A program made the position numbers and the translations under genes. A DNA stretch of 64,000 nucleotides from Anaeromyxobacter diazotrophicus (GTDB taxonomy: Bacteria; Myxococcota; Myxococcia; Myxococcales; Anaeromyxobacteraceae): assembly GCF_013340205.1 (NCBI RefSeq), contig NZ_BJTG01000003.1, forward strand, positions 248,001-312,000. The letters run 5' to 3'. Shown piece after piece: positions 61,505 through 64,000 of the stretch. The notes below the pieces were generated by a model, which saw only the letters and a program-made list of their open reading frames with translations, was not told where the DNA came from and searched no databases. Every line of letters begins with the position of its first letter. The stretch's first letter is position 1.

Positions 61505-63766
61505 CTACCCGTCGTCTCGCCCCGGCGCCGGCGCCGGCGGCGGCGCCGGGGTGCCGGGCTTCGCCGCCGGCCCCATGACCGGGGCCGGGCCGGCCTGGAG
61601 CACGGCGCGCGCCGCGGCGAGCTGCTCGTCGAGGCGGGGGCCGAGCGCCCGCGCGTAGGCGGCCACCGCGGGGTCGGGATCCGCCTGCGCCCGCCGGATC
61701 GCGTCCGGCAGGGGGTGCTGCGCCTCCTGCGCGCGCGCGACGCCGCGGGCGATGGCGGCGAGCGAGGCGCCGGCGGCGGGGTCGGGCGCGGCCTGGAGCG
61801 CGCGCACCACCTCGTCCGGCGCGTTGCGGGCCACGTCCTCCCACAGCTCGCCCATGCGGTCCGAGAGCGCCGGGTCGGCGGCGGCCGCGGGCGTGAGCTC
61901 GACCAGCCGCGCCAGCGCCTCCTTCTCGCCCTCCGCCGCCAGGTCCGCCAGGGAGCCCAGCACCGGCGCCGGCGACTCGAGCTCGGCGCCGAGCGCGCGC
62001 AGGCGCTCGAAGCTGGCGGCGCCCTCGGCGGCCACGCCGTCGAGGAAGGCGCGCCGGCCCGACTCGGAGTCCGGCTCGGAGAGGTAGACCGCCTCGGCGG
62101 CTGCGACGCGCAGCGCCGGGTCGCCCTCGGTCTCGAGGGCGGTGCGCAGGAAGGCGACGTTGCGCGGGTCGCCGGAGCGGCCGAGCTGGTAGTAGGTGGC
62201 GAGGTGCGCCTTCACGTCGGCGGCGGCCTCGTCGCGCGGGGCCGCGCTGCGCGGGGTGGCCGAGGCGACCGCGGCGCCGAGGTCGGCGGGCTGGCCGCCG
62301 GCGGCGGCGAGCGCGCTCCCCACCGCGTCGATGGCGCGGATGGTCAGGTGGGCGCGGCCGGGGAAGTCGTTCACCAGGATCGAGAAGACGAGCCGCTCGC
62401 GCGCAGCCGTCTCGACGAAGCCGGAGAGGCTGGTCACGTTCTCGAGCGTGCCGGTCTTGGCCCGCAGCCGGCCGTCGGTCGACTCCATGCGCCAGCGGGT
62501 GGTGCCGTCCTTGCCGGCCACCGGCAGCGCCGCCAGGAAGTCGGCCATGATGGGGAAGCGCCGCCACACCTCGCGCAGCAGCGTCACCGTCTGGCGCGCG
62601 CTGAAGCGGTTCGAGTCGTTGAGGCCCGAGCCGTTCTTCATGACGTAGCTGCCGCGCGGCAGGCCGGCTTCGGCCAGGAAGTCCTCGACCGCCTCGACGC
62701 CCTTGGGCCAGGTGCCGGGGAGGCCCTTCTTCTCCGCGCCCAGCGTCTTGAGGAGCTGCTCCGCCACGAAGTTGTTGGAGGTCTTGTCGAGCTTGCGGAC
62801 CACCTCGCCGAGCGCCTCCGACTGCGCCACCAGGAGCAGCCGCGCCGAGGGGGGCACGGGCGCGCGCCGCACCTGGCCGGTCACCCGCACCCCTCGCAGC
62901 TCGAGCAGCCGCTTGAGGGTGTGGCCGAAGTAGAGCGGCGGGTCGTCGATCTTCCGGTAGAAGACCTGGTCGCGGCTTCCGGCCGGCAGCCGAGCGTCCA
63001 CGACGATGCGCTGGCGCCCGCTGGGGAGGCGCACCGAGGACGGCGTCACCCGCCGCCGGCCGTTCGAGCGCACCGTCCGCGTGCGGTTCTCGACCTCGAG
63101 GTAGTCGCTGGCCGGCTCCAGCTCGACCCGGCCGCGGTCGCCCGCGCGCGCGCCCGGCGCGACGTGGATCGCGACCACGTTGAAGTTGAGCGAGAGCGCG
63201 CCCACCGGCGCCAGGTAGGAGCGGTCGCCCCGCTCCTGGTCGTAGCCCGGCCCCTCGCGCTGCCCGTCGAAGAAGGCGTCGTCGACGAGGAGGTCGCCCC
63301 GCACCACCTTCACGCCGCGGTGGGCGATGTCGCCGGCGAGCGCCCACAGCCGCTCGGTCACGAAGGTCGGGTCGCCCTTGCCCTTCACCCACAGCGCCTT
63401 CACCGCGCCGCCGGACGGCGCGCCGTCGGCGTAGACCTCGGTGTCGAAGCGGTACTCGGGGCCGAGGCGCGCCAGCGCGGCCGCGCTCGTGAAGAGCTTC
63501 ACGTTCGAGGCGGGGTTGAGCAGCGCGTCCGGGTCGCGCGCGTAGAGCACCTCGCCCGAGTCGAGCGAGGCGACCACGATGCTGGCGCGGGCGGCGCGCA
63601 GCGGGGTGCGGGCGACGATCTCGTCGATGGCCTGGTCGAGCGCGCGCTTGCGATCGGCGGGGGCGGCGGCGTGCTCCGGCTCGGCCGGGGCGGGGTGGAC
63701 CGGCAGGGGCGCGAGCGCGAGGGCGAGCGCCGCCGTGGCGGCGCGGAGAGAGAGCGGGGTGGTCAT
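61505..63766 (-). CDS. dacB: D-alanyl-D-alanine carboxypeptidase/endopeptidase (PBP4, DacB) with long C-terminal extension
   Basis: A 753-residue class C penicillin-binding protein. After a signal peptide come the three active-site motifs: SNVK (Ser87, Lys90), SNN (330-332) and KTGT (437-440), with the domain inserted between the first two as in PBP4. It trims or cleaves peptidoglycan stem peptides in the periplasm. The enzyme normally ends near residue 480-500; here about 260 more residues of Ala/Glu-rich helices (HEAT-like, e.g. DPALRVAAAEAVYLSEPD) and a Pro tail follow. ATG 63766 is chosen because it directly precedes the signal. Confidence 0.88.
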   Translation of the reverse strand: MTTPLSLRAATAALALALAPLPVHPAPAEPEHAAAPADRKRALDQAIDEIVARTPLRAARASIVVASLDSGEVLYARDPDALLNPASNVKLFTSAAALARLGPEYRFDTEVYADGAPSGGAVKALWVKGKGDPTFVTERLWALAGDIAHRGVKVVRGDLLVDDAFFDGQREGPGYDQERGDRSYLAPVGALSLNFNVVAIHVAPGARAGDRGRVELEPASDYLEVENRTRTVRSNGRRRVTPSSVRLPSGRQRIVVDARLPAGSRDQVFYRKIDDPPLYFGHTLKRLLELRGVRVTGQVRRAPVPPSARLLLVAQSEALGEVVRKLDKTSNNFVAEQLLKTLGAEKKGLPGTWPKGVEAVEDFLAEAGLPRGSYVMKNGSGLNDSNRFSARQTVTLLREVWRRFPIMADFLAALPVAGKDGTTRWRMESTDGRLRAKTGTLENVTSLSGFVETAARERLVFSILVNDFPGRAHLTIRAIDAVGSALAAAGGQPADLGAAVASATPRSAAPRDEAAADVKAHLATYYQLGRSGDPRNVAFLRTALETEGDPALRVAAAEAVYLSEPDSESGRRAFLDGVAAEGAASFERLRALGAELESPAPVLGSLADLAAEGEKEALARLVELTPAAAADPALSDRMGELWEDVARNAPDEVVRALQAAPDPAAGASLAAIARGVARAQEAQHPLPDAIRRAQADPDPAVAAYARALGPRLDEQLAAARAVLQAGPAPVMGPAAKPGTPAPPPAPAPGRDDG

Positions 63767-63851
63767 GAGCGGGGAGCCTGGCGGCCCCGAGTTTAGGGGC
63801 AGGGCGGCCACCCGCGAAAACCTCTGCCGCTCCGGCCCTATTTCAGCGGCT

Positions 63852-63880
63852 TTGACAATCCGCCGGCGGCCGGGTAGCGT
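63852..63880 (+). promoter_or_regulatory. Sigma-70-type promoter for the last gene
   Basis: Consensus TTGACA (63852-63857), 17-bp spacer, TAGCGT (63875-63880), then 9 bp to the ATG. The leader would be very short or absent. Confidence 0.55.
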
Positions 63881-63883
63881 CTG

Positions 63884-63900
63884 CTGAGAATGAGTCTCAG
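63884..63900. promoter_or_regulatory. Inverted repeat across the start codon of the last gene
   Basis: CTGAGA-ATGAG-TCTCAG, 6-bp perfect arms with the ATG in the centre. It could be an operator or a translation-control hairpin. Confidence 0.35.
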
Positions 63901-64000
63901 TCTCGATAAGAACGGCGCCGCTCCGGCCGACGCGAGCGGACAGGAGCCGCTGCTCGCGGCGGCGCTCGGCCGCTTCGAGGGCCTGCTGGCCGCCCGCGGC
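63890..64000 (+). CDS. Start of an unidentified gene (partial)
   Basis: ATG followed by 36 codons to the end of the window. The visible part (MSLSLDKNGAAPADASGQEP, then a helical LLAAALGRFEGLLAARG) has no recognisable motif or signal peptide. It stands behind a good promoter. Product unknown. Confidence 0.6.
   Translation, partial: MSLSLDKNGAAPADASGQEPLLAAALGRFEGLLAARG

Noticed and set aside
63884-63910. Fur box at the start of the last gene
   Set aside because: The AATGAG/CTCAG resemblance to a Fur box is too weak, with only a 6-bp inverted repeat and no supporting iron genes in view.

Overview
The window is very GC-rich, almost gap-free chromosomal DNA with strong third-position G/C, many ATGA/GTGA gene overlaps and GTG starts. 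Three neighbouring genes match the PomX/PomY/PomZ division-site system known from myxobacteria. Together with metal-efflux, multicopper oxidase and roadblock/Ser-Thr kinase genes, this points to a myxobacterium (Myxococcota), most likely Anaeromyxobacter or a close relative. The taxon is inferred from gene content, not from a marker gene.

Layout. 1-623: the right end of an integrated element (integrase C-terminus) abutting a tRNA-Arg gene, then two tRNA-Ser genes. 974-6509: a CzcCBA-type heavy-metal RND operon, convergent with serS. 7972-14517: a Spy-like periplasmic protein, an unknown protein, a lipoprotein with collagen-like and Ca-loop repeats, an alpha/beta hydrolase, and the tldD-tldE (pmbA) protease pair. 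14960-21857: a giant multicopper oxidase fused to seven ASH/HYDIN-type domains, followed by a Big2/PPC-like lipoprotein. 21952-23990: purS-purQ with two small downstream genes. 24033-29465: a CaCA-family exchanger, a CNNM/CBS (CorC-like) protein, two PRC-barrel/DUF2382-type stress proteins and an MFS transporter.

29621-33370: pomY-pomZ-pomX behind a recognisable sigma-70-type promoter. 33615-39229: a signalling operon with a roadblock/TPR/DUF4388 protein, a kinase-roadblock fusion, a stand-alone roadblock protein, a membrane Cache-HAMP protein and a secreted Cache-like paralogue. 39232-43854: a cysteine-free SthA-like flavoprotein and a dapC-dapD-dapE lysine/peptidoglycan operon. 43858-53263: thioredoxin-like protein, YceI, RadC, an epimerase-fold protein, FtsH, a large TPR protein, a pentapeptide-repeat membrane protein and SSB. 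53351-60325: a TetR regulator divergent from a TolC/adaptor/HAE1-RND operon that ends in a UspA gene. 60347-63766: PBP4 (DacB) and a KAS III enzyme. The last 111 bases open a new gene.

The main structural oddity is a family of G/C palindromes (CCCTCTCCCC...GGGGAGAGGG type) found both between genes and in frame inside genes: in PomX and PomY linkers, in DapE, and ahead of the CzcB signal peptide. Several genes also carry a TAnnnT -10 box only 7-9 bases before the start codon, which suggests leaderless transcripts.
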